Shown here in pieces: positions 22,219-33,260 of a stretch of DNA of 64,000 nt. A model generated the notes under the pieces. The model was not told the DNA's origin. It worked only from the letters and a program-made list of their open reading frames with translations, and searched no databases. The translations under genes and the position numbers were made by a program. Each line of letters starts with the position of its first letter. The first letter of the stretch is position 1. The DNA comes from Purpureocillium takamizusanense. Lineage: Eukaryota > Ascomycota > Sordariomycetes > Hypocreales > Ophiocordycipitaceae. The stretch lies in NCBI RefSeq assembly GCF_022605165.1, contig NC_063080.1, positions 521,802 to 585,801 of the forward strand, read 5' to 3'.

Positions 22219-22819
22219 ATGCGCTTTTCAACTATCACTCAGCTTCTCGCCACTGCCGTTGGTGTGGTGGGATTTGGGCAGGATCCCTTTGTTGACAGGG
22301 ACTTCTATCTAAAGAATGTTGCTCCTAAGCAACTAGCACGCATCGAGAACTACCGAGCTGAGAGAAACCAAACCCTGACTACGGAGCAGATTAAGGCTCT
22401 CGACTTCATGGAACACGTGGTCAAGACGTTCGATACCGCAGACGCCAAAAATGCAGAACACATTTGCATAGCAGCCTTCAGCAAGGACGAGTGCTTCCAC
22501 AAGATTACTGTCAGTGGCAGCGACTTTGACTCCGCGGCCCCTCGCAACGTTATCAGTAAACGCGAAAACAATTGCGGTTGCTCCACGCTTAGCAACCTAT
22601 GTGGCAATGGCCCCTGCCATCCTCGCTCGAATGGATGCGTTCCAAATGCCTGTGAGTTCTCCACCTATGGCGGCAGCATGACTCCGTATGGAGCTCCAAT
22701 AGCTGTCTCTCACCAATGGAGAGGCCGGTATAGCTAACGCAGTTGTACGCCTCTATAAAGCTGGATGTGGTTGGGCCTGGATCTTTCGATGCGATGGTCA
22801 GTGTTTCGTGATTACCTAG
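22219..22819 (+). CDS. Secreted pre-pro-protein with an 8-cysteine C-terminal peptide
   Basis: I do not recognise the family. One intron at 22652-22742 (GTGAGT...GCTAACGCAG, a near-perfect branch/acceptor) gives 169 aa; without splicing the frame would end in a different, cysteine-poor tail. Residues 1-22 or so are a signal peptide (MRFSTITQLLATAVGVVGFG). A hydrophilic pro-region follows, containing two isolated cysteines (HIC, DEC) and an ISKR dibasic site at about residues 112-115. After Lys-Arg the remaining 54 residues carry eight cysteines spaced C-x-C-x6-C-x4-C-x6-C-x12-C-x7-C-x3-C. This layout resembles Kex2-processed secreted peptides. An effector or antimicrobial role is possible but not shown. 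The start is the first ATG after a TATA box. Confidence 0.7.
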
Positions 22820-22838
22820 AAGCTTCGTCGAAGTCCAA

Positions 22839-22964
22839 ACGGGTTAAGATAAGGTTGGATGGATACTCGGTATGTAAGGAGAAGGAAGATCCCTTATATA
22901 GATCAATCCACGTCTATAGAGTGTCTCCTCGGTTATAGCTATTCCAATCCTTATCCCTCCCGTT
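22839..22964. repeat. Small inverted-repeat (MITE-like) element
   Basis: About 126 bp bounded by imperfect inverted repeats. The left end starts AACGGGTTAAGATAAGG and the right end, read in reverse, starts AACGGGAGGGATAAGG. Pairing continues imperfectly for roughly 35-40 bp toward a short AT-rich centre. No coding capacity. It lies just 3' of the cysteine-rich protein gene. Confidence 0.5.
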
Positions 22965-24932
22965 ATCGTCCCCTAGACCATGACTATATTTATAGAGTAG
23001 TGCTAGGGGCATAACTATGTTTTGCTGCGGGCATAACCTATCGCCATATTCCTAGGTCCGCGCCCCACCCCTAGACCGTGTCGCCTTTTTTGGTACGCAC
23101 GTATTATGGGACGAGACCAGCGCGCCGCAACGCACGCCGATATCTCAATTGACCAATATCGTCATAACGCAGCGCCCGCGCCGGCGCGCCAGCAAGGCTC
23201 AATTCGCTCAAAAAGCGCGTTTCCGCTATTTCATTAAGATATCATGACATCAGAGACCCGTCCGGGCCGGGCCGGGCACCCGCGCGTGCTAGGTGCCGTC
23301 GCTGCCGTCGCTCGTGATGCCGCCGGTCGGCCTCAAGCAGCCGCGCCGCCGCCGCCGCCGCCGCGAGCACCCGGTGATGCCGTCTCCGTCGTCGCCCGAG
23401 GCCTACCGTCAGGTCTGCCGTGAGGCCTGCCGTAAGACCGCGATGCAGGCATTTGATAACGTCTTGCGGCAGGCGTTGGTGTTGATGTAGGCGCGCGGGC
23501 GGGATGTATGTGCAGGCAGGCAGGCCGGCAGTCAGGCGGCTGCGCCGATGGACTCAGTGGTCGTTACGCGCTAGCCCAGGTTGTGTCCCTAGCACTACTC
23601 CTGAAATAAGGAGCTATAGAGGTAGAGTAAATATAAATAAAGCGCCTTAATGAGATACTGCGATATATGATTTACTTATCAAGGATAAATAGTATTATAG
23701 CTAAAAAGAGGCATATAAGTTACGTGCCCAATATTCTACTCTCGCACCGCCCAGAATTACCACTCAATTAATTACCCTCCGATACTGCAACGCGATATTT
23801 TTACCAATGATCTACCAAGCCATCGAGCGAGTTCCAGCCATACGATGAGCCGATACTGCCTGCGCTGAGAGGAAAAAAAAGGCAGTAGTTCACAACCAGG
23901 CATGGGCCCCTGGATTGCTACCTAGTACAACATACTGCATGCCGAAAGAGGATTGTGGTTGATTGCGGAGGCCAGGCGAACTAAATATAGCTCCCTCATC
24001 GATTGGGGCAACCAACAAACCTGCCGAGCGGCTGAAGGCGTGTGCCTTGCATCCCGCCATCTTGCATCCAAGTGCGGTGCCCCCTGCCAATTCAGCCCCA
24101 CGTTGCTGCCCCCAAAGAACCCTCATCAGCAATTACAGGGCGTCGGACCAAACATCCCACCGACTTATTATGAGCAGCGACGTGCCGTGTGCCCTGGCGT
24201 CTGCCCCCTCTGTCCATCGCCCCCCGAGTATTGCTCGACGATGGCTTCACTCTCCATGGCGTTTTCGAGACAGGCAGGCATTAACGAGTCAAGCCCTAGA
24301 GAGAGTGCAACAGCACAGGCAATTGACGACGAAGCACAGACGCGAACGACACAGCAAGGCAGTGGCGGCATGCTCCCGCCGAGGACCGCGCCTTTCTGCT
24401 CTTGCCGGTGCCACTTGATGTCGCAACTCAGCATCTCGACCTTTGGCCTGAGAAAGTAAAGAAAGCGGCTGCGCTGCGATGACCCGAGGCAAGGAATCCC
24501 ATCTTGCCTGGTACTGAATACACGTGCCAATAACGGCGACGATCTGCTGGCCGGATGATCTTTTTTACTGGGCTGCAATGCTGATGAGGCTAAAAGGTCT
24601 ATTTTAGGCCCCTGCGATCTGCCCTGCTGCACCGCTGATCGGCCTTGCCTGGGAGTAAGCAATAATAATTCTCCTGGCTAATGCAGTCCACCACAACGAC
24701 CCGGTTTGGTGAGGGCAGAGTTTGTAGTATGCTGGTGAGGGAATGGAGAGAATCTATCGCGGTGCCTCTATAAAAGAGCCCCGTCTGTCCGCCAAAGCAC
24801 AGACTGGAGCATCATCACTCGATAGACACACAGCTCAGACAGCGCATCCTGTCCTTTGTCTTTGTCCATTTTCGCTTCGACTTCATTTTCAGTCTTTCAT
24901 CTTCCTCGCCTCTTCTTTTCATCATCTTCATC
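22965..24932. other. Gene-free stretch with a CpG-rich island
   Basis: AT-rich, CpA-poor flanks (22965-23040, 23590-23860) surround a CpG-rich block at about 23045-23580, with CGCGCC and GCCGCC runs. The block holds a 65-codon open frame at 23293 that starts only with GTG and has an arginine run; I do not trust it as a gene. From 23880 to 24930 no gene is recognised apart from the promoter of the next gene. Confidence 0.4.
24769..24775 (+). promoter_or_regulatory. TATA box of the SH3/lysozyme-like gene
   Basis: TATAAAA, about 160 bp before the ATG, followed by a long pyrimidine-rich leader (TCTTC repeats) typical of highly expressed fungal genes. Confidence 0.5.
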
Positions 24933-25742
24933 ATGCATTTCACAACCCTTGCCCTCTCCGTCGCCCTCGGTGGCTCCCTGGTCAGCGCGTATCCCATCAC
25001 GGGAACCACTGTCAACTGCCGCTCTGGTCCCGGAACCAGCTTCAAGGTTGTCAAGTCGTACAAGCTCAACGAGGATGTCAAGGTTACCTGCCAAACGCGC
25101 GGCGAGAATGTCAAGGGCGATACGCTCTGGGACAAGACTTCCGATGGCTGCTACGTCGCCGACTTCTACGTCAAGACGGGCACGAGCAACATGGTCGTCG
25201 GAGAATGCAGCGGCGGCGGCGGCGACAACACCCCTCCTCCCCCATCTGGAGGCAACCTGCCGACCCTCAACGCTGTCCAAAGCAAGAACGCTCGCGCCAT
25301 TATTGAGCAAACCAAAAAGCAGGGGCTCGGCCGACAGGGCTGCGAGGCGGCCATTACCACTGGTCTTACCGAGGTATGCTCGCCATGCGACAGCTCACAA
25401 GTCTGGGGGCCGTGCTAACTAACATCCGCGCAGTCGCAAATCAAGATTCTCGCCAACAAGAAAGTGCCGGCGTCTCTGAAGTACCACTACGACGGCATGG
25501 GCTCTGACCACGACAGTGTCGGCATCTTCCAGCAGCGAGCCATGTACTACAAGGACATCAAGTGCGACATGGACGCCGCTTGCTCCGCCAAGTTGTTCTT
25601 CAACGGCATGACGGCCATCAAGGGATGGAAGACCATGGATATTGCGAAGCTCTGCCAATCCGTGCAGAGGTCGGCTGTGCCTACTGCCTACCGCAAGTAT
25701 ACCAGCCAGGCCAAGAAGATCTGTGCTGCTGGTGGCCTCTAA
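24933..25742 (+). CDS. Secreted SH3-like plus lysozyme-like (muramidase-type) protein
   Basis: Spliced product of 249 aa, with an intron at 25374-25433. Residues 1-19 are a signal peptide. A bacterial-type SH3b module follows at about residues 20-90 (TVNCRSGPGTSFKVVKSY, GCYVADFYVKTG), a cell-wall-binding fold. A Gly/Pro linker (GGGGDNTPPPPSGG) leads to a C-terminal domain with GLTESQIKILANKKVPASL, HYDGMGSDHDSVGIFQQR and SAVPTAYRKYTSQAKKI. The HDSVGIFQQR stretch is characteristic of actinobacterial peptidoglycan hydrolases; the Glu in GLTES is a candidate catalytic acid. From memory, fungal proteins of this architecture were described as muramidases (GH184), which I cannot verify here. It probably cleaves bacterial peptidoglycan outside the cell. 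Confidence 0.8.
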
Positions 25743-26180
25743 GGCTGAGCCGACCATCTTCAGCCTGATGTATATATCGTTTTGTGATAGGGGTTTGAAA
25801 GACGGTGCGGACGGGATTCGGTCCATGGCATAGAATGTGGCGAGATTGTACATAGTTGAACTTTTACATGTATTCACCTTTTGACACCAAATGAACGGTT
25901 CGTCTTGATCCTTGACAAACCTAGCGCAACCTTTTATGAGAGAGATGCTGCTGTCCATCGGCTATCTGTATTTGCTTGCGCCTGTCCCTGGGGAATGAAC
26001 ATCTATTTGACCAGGACCGCGTTCTTCAATAAAATCATGAAGCGCCACGCCTACGCCAGGAGTTAAAGGTATCGCGGACTACGGGCTAAGCGCGCCGTAC
26101 GCATGCCTCATGTGAGCAAATAGAGCGATAACCATGTATATATATCAGTGCCCGAAACCAAAATACGGTCAAGGTTGTGA
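25743..26180. other. Convergent intergenic region
   Basis: About 440 bp between the stop codons of the muramidase-like and rhodopsin-domain genes. No gene seen; it must hold two terminators. Confidence 0.5.
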
Positions 26181-27280
26181 TCATTGTAGGATACGATGTT
26201 CTGAGGAGTGGGAGGGCAGAACCAGTTCCTCTTGCGCGGCCTTCAAATCGTTGTGGTAGGCGCGAAAGAACCATCCAAACGCTGCTACGCAAGACGACAT
26301 GATAGACAAGTGCAGAATTGACTCAGTCAGAAAGGCGCCGACGAGACCAGTCGCACTCGGGCTCTCATGCAAAGATGGGGACATGTAGTGAATCCGCAAA
26401 ACAATAAGAGGGAGGAGCCTGATAGTTATAAACATGCCTTGTCAAATTCTGGGAGGTGTAACTCACAACAAACGTAATGAGAAGGCGCCAACAATGGAAA
26501 CGCGATTCCTCAGCCTCATTCGCAATCCTACAACAATGCCAACCGAGATCGCCCACTGGATGAGTTCAAGTATCAGTCCAGATAACTCAACTATCATCCA
26601 TCTCCAATACTTTGCCTGGTCAGCTCTTCGATGTTTTGTTTGTGTGTGCAGTCAAGCTTTACCATGCTTTTGGACCCATCCAGCGTATCCCATGGTTGAT
26701 TCATGCTACCCCTGATGGCGATAATCAGGATTGAGGCCACGGCCCAGATACATGTAGCTGTGATGAGGATCGCTACTGTCTTAGGGACAGAGCCAGAGCC
26801 ATACAAGTTCGAAATAAATACCACAGAAGCGGCCTTGCAGAGGCCAATGCAGAGAATGTATAAGAGTTGGCTTGCGAAGATCAGCTGTATTAACCGTCGT
26901 GAGAATTAGACACGGAATATGAGACGTCATAGGTAAACAGACCCTATTGATATCGCTCAGTTGCTGCTCTGGCATGTTTCTGACCAAATGACCGTATCCG
27001 TATCGGACCGCGTGGAAGACTAAAGCGGTATGCGCTATCATGCTGCCCTAATATCCGTATTAGCCACCTGCTTCTACCGGGTTGAGACTGTACTCACAAA
27101 GGCGAGAAAGATGGTGTAGTCATCTGAGCCCATTCTTCCGCTTCGTAGCTTGCTCCCTGTGCGAATCAAAATGGCAATAGTTGACCATGTCAGAAAGACA
27201 CCAGCCATGGCGACAAGCCAAGACGTTCCGTCACCCATTGTTACAAGCCTGTACGAGTAGGAACAATAGTGATGTCTCAT
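26181..27280 (-). CDS. Rhodopsin-domain integral membrane protein (PTH11-like)
   Basis: Spliced product of 298 aa with exons 27280-27098, 27047-26943, 26884-26663, 26615-26467 and 26418-26181; introns are 47-58 nt and all phases agree. Seven hydrophobic segments are expected. Family-type motifs are LTWSTIAILIRTGSKL with GSDDYTIFLAF after TM1-2, AHTALVFHAVRYGYGHL, LLYILCIGLCKAASVVFI, and WRWMIVELSGLILELIQW across a splice. These plasma-membrane proteins are abundant in Pezizomycotina and include PTH11-related receptor candidates, but this one lacks the CFEM domain of true PTH11. An alternative start is the ATG at 27238. The intron 2 donor is GTCTGT, weaker than usual. Ligand and function are unknown. 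Confidence 0.85.
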
Positions 27281-28149
27281 AAGCAGAATTGCGAGCGAAC
27301 TAGCATTTCATGGAGACTGAAGCTAAGCTCTATGCACCACTGGGGTACGAACATTTACATAACCGGGCATGGAAGGCGTGGCAGCTAAATACACCCAACA
27401 CTCAGCTCTGCCTACAGGTAATTGAGCGTGAGGTATTAGAGTTGATGTGGTTAACGCCGGCTCATTTGGCGTTTGAGCGCCATACAACATTGCGATAATG
27501 AGATCTTAATGCCTATCCAGGACTGTGTTTCCTACGCGTGGTGGGGATATGGTGTCGTAGCGTAGAGTTGATGAAGCGGTAGTGGGGGCCAACAAGTGCG
27601 ACGCTGCGCAGCGCCCAAACCCACTTGACCGGAGGTGAATCCCACCCACCATGCCATCTGACCGAATTGAGTGTCGGCAGTAAACTCTGTAAAGCCCGAG
27701 CCGGTTGTCTCGCAGCCGGGAAGACAATGTTGGTGCCTGGAACCCAGTGCTGGACTGCCATTGGGGAACGGAACCAACAGCACGGCAGTTGTGACACCAG
27801 AAGCTCGGGGCAAGCTCACTATTCGCCAAACTGATGACGAGAACTCCACTGCACAAGACCTATGTCTTAGTTCAAAGTTCAGCTCCGTTTAGGCGGTGCC
27901 CCAACGAATTGTCAAGATAGACTTGATCAAGACGCTCTACGGTAGACAGACATCGGCCCGGCTATTGGCGCCGTATGAGTGCAGCTGTGCTTCTACGTTT
28001 CCGGCATTTTACAGACACTTGTGCGATACTGTGTATTAAGAGCCAGTCATCCCGCCCGCGGCTTCCCTGTGCCGTGCTCTGGTGTATCGCCGCTCGCTTT
28101 CGTCAAGGTACAGGCCCTCCTGGCATCGTCCTTGCAGGAATCGCCCGCG
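27281..28149. other. Divergent intergenic region, no gene recognised
   Basis: About 870 bp between divergent genes. Open frames up to 116 codons overlap on both strands without motifs. Presumed to hold the two promoters. Confidence 0.45.
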
Positions 28150-29874
28150 ATGATGCTTCACCTCATTCCAGAACCGGCGTTACAGGGGAAGACAAACGGC
28201 GCCCGCGAATCCATCTCCGTTGCGGAGGACTACCATGATCAAATTTCGGCAATCAATAACCACTCGACGCGCTCGACTTATCATGACGCACGCGACATGC
28301 AGCGAATGGGACTCGACCAGAAATTCGTCCGGCAGTTCCGCTTCCTTTCCTTCGTTTCATTCGTGGCAGTGGCGACAGCGATTTGGGAAATCACCCTTTT
28401 CACTGTCACCCCAGGTCTTACAAATGGGGGACGCCCTGGCCTGCTTTACGCGGTGCTCTGGAACTTTCTCGGATTTGGCCCTATATACCTGAGCTTGGCC
28501 GAAATGGCCAGTATAGCACCTATCGCTGGGGCTCAATATCACTGGGTCAGTGAATTTGCGCCCGAAAGATGTCAGAAAGTTCTTAGCTATTTAACGGGGT
28601 GAGTCTGATAGACATCGGAGGTTTACTAGCTACATAGCGCTAACTTGGAAAAGATGGATCTCAACACTGGCGTGGCAGTCCGGGAATGTCCTGGGAGTCT
28701 TTCTCGCGGCGACAATCACACAAGCGATCATCATAGTCAACGCACCAACCTACGAGTCTCCACGTTGGCACGCTACAGTCCTCGTGATCGGTGTGATAGG
28801 GTATACACTCTTCGCCAATGTTTTTGGCTCGAGACTATTGCCTCGCATCCAAAATCTACTCTTCGTCGTTCACATTATGGTCTATTTTGCGCTCATCATA
28901 CCTATATGGGTCAACGCCCCTAGAACAACATCGGCTGAAGTCTGGACTAGGCTAAGCAATGCGGGAGGCTGGTCAGGCCTGCCACTTTCTGTGCTGATTG
29001 GACAAGTTTCTGGTGTATTTACGCAAGTCGGTGTCGACACGGTAAGCTTTATTCTTCGGCTGATATCGTACTTTTAACTAATATACCTCCTAAGGCAGCA
29101 CACATGTCTGAAGAAGTCAGAGATGCGGCCATGGCCGTACCTCGGGCGATCATTAGCGTCTATATTTTCAACTTCTGCCTTATTTTCCTGGCCATGATCA
29201 CTCTTTGCTATCACATCCTCGACGTTGGTACTGCTGTTACAGATCCGACGGCGTATCCCGTCATTTACGTTCTTCGTCAGGCAATTTCACAGACCTGGCT
29301 GACCACAATACTCGCGTTCACTGTCTTTCTGCTCACTTTCGCCGACATCTCCTACCTCGCTACCGTTAGCCGGGATCTCTTTGCCTTTGCTCGCGATGAC
29401 GGACTGCCATTCTCAAACTGGATTTCGCGAGTCGATAGCTCTCGCAATATGCCTCTCAATGCCTGTATACTCACCTGCGTTACGAGCATCTGCCTGGCAC
29501 TCATATACCTAGGAAGTCCCGTCGCGTTTTACGCTTTCACCTCACTCAACATCGTCGCTTTGCTGCAATGCTACAATATCAGTATTGGCTGCGTATTATG
29601 GCGACGAATTCGTCATCCGACGACGCTCCCGAAGGCTCGATTCAGCCTGGGTAAGCTCGGCATCCCAATTAACATAGCTGCGATCGTCTATTCATCCTGG
29701 GCTTTCTTCTGGTGTTTTTGGCCCCAATACTATCCAATCACGGCGGCCAACTTCAACTGGTCATCTGTGATATTTACTTCGGTTCTGCTGGGTTCCTTGT
29801 TTTACTACTTCATTTGGGGCAGATGGAAGTACGTGGGTCCGGTTGTACGTGTAGAGGGTAGAAAGGTTCGTTAA
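28150..29874 (+). CDS. Amino-acid/GABA permease (APC superfamily, ACT group)
   Basis: Spliced product of 538 aa with exons 28150-28598, 28654-29041 and 29095-29874. The first codon of the longer frame is GTG, so ATG 28150 (or 28153) is used. A hydrophilic N-terminus ends in DMQRMGLDQKFVRQFRFLSF, the usual lead-in of Uga4/choline-transporter-like permeases. About twelve membrane segments follow, with the family motifs ITLFTVTPGLTNGGRPGLLY, LAEMASIAPIAGAQYHWVSE, and AAHMSEEVRDAAMAVPRAI rebuilt at the second splice. The last is the conserved cytoplasmic loop after TM6, and FAFARDDGLPFSNWIS after TM8 is also typical. It imports GABA, other amino acids or choline across the plasma membrane; exact substrate unknown. 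The choline kinase downstream makes choline an interesting possibility. Confidence 0.9.
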
Positions 29875-30506
29875 TAAATAGATGGGATTGCAGGCTATTC
29901 TGCATCATGTATATAACGCCTGTACAAGATAAGCGCATATAAATTTTTGTCAATTGGCATTTATCAGTTATATTAACGAATGACATAATAGCTGGTAGCC
30001 TGGAGATACAACTAGTCCATCTGTATAAGTTGGGGGTGGTTGTCTCGACCTGGTCAAACGACACAACTCGCAATAGGCACAGGCAGCGTACTGTCCCATT
30101 AGCTACCGGTGGCGTAATCACAAGAGTCTGAGCCCGTTGTACAAATAGTAAAATTGTTGCCAGGCTGTCTGGGTTACACAGGGTGCCTGGAACATGGCGT
30201 TCAGGGCAACTGCGTGGGTCGGGCGTGACTGGCGGAGATCTCAATGATTACCCGCCGCCCGTTGGTCAAGAGCTGGTGCGCGGGTCTAATGCGAGATCGC
30301 CCGGACGCGACCCACGACCAGAACGCCTGCTTGGCAGTTGGCCACCAGCTGGCTGGGGCGGCAGCAAATGCTCCTCACGTCACGAAAGTCTAGGACCCCC
30401 TCTAACGCTTGGTGCCTCAATGGAATCGACTTGATCACTTACAAATTTCTGGAAGACAACTGGTGACAATGACAATCCGAGTTTGGTCGATATCGCAGCC
30501 GCCATC
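29875..30506. other. Intergenic, no gene recognised
   Basis: About 630 bp, AT-rich just after the permease stop (terminator region) and GC-richer before the choline kinase ATG. No gene seen. Confidence 0.45.
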
Positions 30507-32153
30507 ATGACCTTCGGCTCTTCCCAGAAGCTCAGCGCTCTTTCAGGCACCGCCGCCGATCATGACGATGGCATTGTCCCCAACCGTGACATCTGGCTTG
30601 ACAAGCCCAAGCCTGGGACAGATGATCGCGAATCGTGGCTCAGCTTCAAGAACCAGGTAATCTCCATGGCTCAAAAACTAGGTCTCAAGGGCTGGGAACT
30701 CCTGCCTCTGGGGAACGGCGACGCCATCACTGTTGAGCAAATCACCGACGCCTTGACCAACTTCATCTACGTGGTTACCCCTACTGCAGTTGTTGTCGAT
30801 GAACATGAGTGTAGCCAGCGACCCCAGGCGGTCTTGCTCCGCATCTACGGAAGACATGTCGAACATCTCATCGATCGCGAAAGTGAGTTCAGAGTCCTTC
30901 GGAGGCTGGCCGGCAAGGAACTGGGCCCTCGACTTTTGGGAACGTTCAGGAACGGTCGCATCGAGGAGTATTTTGAGGCCGCCATAGCCCTCAGGCCCTT
31001 GGATCTTTGCGAACCGAAAGCGTCACGACGGATTGCGCGGTGCCTCAGAGAGTTGCACGACGGCATCGGGCTGCTCCCTTGCGAGCGTCAAGACGGCCCA
31101 GGTGTCTGGAAGAATTGGGACCAGTGGCTCGAAAAGGCGACCGAAGTTGCCACCTTTGTCGACAATGAAGCGGAAAAGAAGACGATCACATCTGCCTCTC
31201 ACGCTTGGAAGACGAATGGCTACGTCTGCGGAACGACGTGGACACAATTTATAGAGGCCGTGGCCAAGTACAGGGCCTATCTGAATGCGGCGCACGGAGG
31301 CGAAGCAGACATGAGCAAGCGCCTCGTCCTCGCGCATAACGATGTGGGCTACCATTGATATAGCGACAGCACGCCGCTCAAGTACTAATGTGTCATGGTC
31401 AAGGTGCATGCGAGCAACATTCTGCGCATGCAATCACAGAAAGATGTCTCGCCACTCGTCCGGGCTGACCAGGCGGGGGGACGAATGATGCTGATCGATT
31501 ACGAATACGCGGGACCAAACACGCGCGGATACGAGTTCGCCAACCATTTCAGAGAGTGGACATATGATAGCCACGACCCCGTTTGTTACCTCACGCGATA
31601 CCCTACCAGAGAAGAGCAGCGGCGGTTCATCCAGGCCTATCTCGACCACAGGCCACGTTGTTTCAACGACGACCCAACTTCTCCGTCCGATCCCGTTAAG
31701 AATTGCCCTTCGTCCGGTAGTGTTGGGAGGGCACTGCTTGAGCCCACATTCTCATTGATACCCGGCGAGCCCGTCACGATTAATGCACGACCTTGTCTTG
31801 TCGAGTGTGGTGCTGTCGAATGCGAGCGTGAGGGGCGGGTAGATCGGAAAGTCGACGAGCTGCTTGAGGAGACACGCCTTTGGCGCCCGGCGAACAACGC
31901 CCACTGGGTTGCTTGGGCCATGGTTCAAGCCAGGATTCCTGGCCTTATCAATGAGAGCGACGGACGTACCAGCGAGGGGTCGACCCTCGAAGAAGCCGAG
32001 CAAGGCGGCGGGACCGATAATAAGTTCGACTTCTTGCGCTACGCGCAGGAGCATGCCCTCGTCTTCTGGGGTGACATGGTGCAGATGGGCTTGGTCGATG
32101 CCACGATCCTGCCTGATGCGCTGTGCGCAAGATTGAGGATTGTGCCCAACTAA
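30507..32153 (+). CDS. Choline/ethanolamine kinase family protein
   Basis: Spliced product of 528 aa. One intron at 31344-31403 (GTGGGC...TACTAATG...AAG) splits the Brenner/catalytic motif, which becomes LAHNDVHASNILRM. The kinase N-lobe carries AVLLRIYGRHVEHLIDRESEF and LGPRLLGTFRNGRIEEYF, both strongly choline-kinase-like. The C-lobe has LIDYEYAGPNTRGYEFANHF, whose Asp is the metal-binding residue, and WTYDSHDPVCYLTRYPTREE. The first step of the Kennedy pathway, phosphorylation of choline or ethanolamine in the cytosol, is the expected role. Start is the ATG at 30507; the longer frame begins with TTG. Most ascomycetes carry a housekeeping choline kinase, and I cannot tell whether this is it or a second copy. 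Confidence 0.85.
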
Positions 32154-32390
32154 TGAGCTATGGCATTTGGAGGGGAATCATGAGCAGAGACCCGATGCGA
32201 GCAATTTTTGTAGTTCTGGCGTAGCTTCTGACCCCGCGATGTGTTTTGCCTATTATCGATGGCGCGGTCGGCAGGGCAACAACGCCGGATCTTCTTCAGC
32301 AGTAGTCATCATACTGTCGATGGGGAACTTGTCGTCAAGCTGTTTGTGTCCAATACACGTTTGTCACGCCGCGTGCTCTTCAGCCCATCA

Positions 32391-33260
32391 ATGGACAAAC
32401 CCACAATATTGATCGTGCCAGGCGGCTTCACGTTGCCCGAACTGTACGACAACGTCGTCGCCCATGTCACCCGCGAGGGTTTCTCGATCGAGGCGCTCCG
32501 CCTGCCCAGCGTCGGCTACAAGACTGACACTCCGGGCACCATGCAAGACGACGCCGCCTTCATCGCCTCGGAGGTCTCAAGGCACGCAGAGGCTGGCAGG
32601 AAGATCGTGCTCGTCGCCCACTCGTACGGCGGCATACCCGCGACGGAGAGCACCAGGGGACTCAGCACGGCCGACAGGCAGCGGCAGGGCAAGCCGGGTG
32701 GTCTGGTGAGGCTGGCCTACATTTCGTGCATCATTCTGCCCGTCGGGGAGTCCGACGCCAGCGTCATCATGCCCGATAACATGATGCCTCGGGCATCGCC
32801 ATTCGAGATTCGGCTCGATGTACGTCTTGTCTGTCTTCGTGCAGTAAATCTACTGGCATGTGTGTCTAGGGCTGGCTGACACCCGCGCTTACAGGAGGAT
32901 GGGTGGTTGCATCAGGTGGACGCCTCGGCAGCGGCTGCCAACATCTTCAACGATCTGCCCACCAAGCAAGAGGCCGAAAGGTGGGCCAACATGAGCACCC
33001 GTCATTCGGGCTCGACGTTTCCTGCCACTCTGAGCCACGCCGGGTTCAAAGACGTGCCCGTGTCATATCTGCTGTGCACCAAAGACCTCGCGCAGGAGCC
33101 CGACCTCCAGAGGGCAAGCGTTGCCATGATGGAAAAGCAAATGGGCGGTGGCAGGATCGCCGTGAGGGAAATCGAGTCTGGGCATGCGCCGAATGCAACT
33201 CGACCCAGGGAGGTGGCCGATTGGATTGTTGCCATGGCAAGGCTGTCGCTGGCAGCGTAA
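32391..33260 (+). CDS. Alpha/beta hydrolase (AB_hydrolase_6-like)
   Basis: Spliced product of 264 aa, with an intron at 32820-32894 (GTACGT...TTACAG). The protein begins MDKPTILIVPGGFTLPELYD, strand b3 with the oxyanion Gly-Gly. The nucleophile elbow is VLVAHSYGGIPA (Ser in AHSYGG), the acid is probably the Asp in LLCTKDLAQEP, and the base is the His in ESGHAPNATRP near the C-terminus. This layout matches the methyl-esterase/hydroxynitrile-lyase-like group widespread in fungi. Substrate unknown; cytosolic because no signal peptide is seen. It follows the choline kinase by 237 bp in the same direction, with no other evidence of linkage. Confidence 0.87.

Noticed and set aside
23293..23490. Arginine-rich 65-codon frame in the CpG island
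   Set aside because: Starts only with GTG and the Arg run is a GCC/CGC simple repeat.
27506..27856. Minus-strand frame of 116 codons between the rhodopsin-domain gene and the permease
   Set aside because: No conserved motif, and three overlapping frames on both strands suggest chance in this GC-richer stretch.
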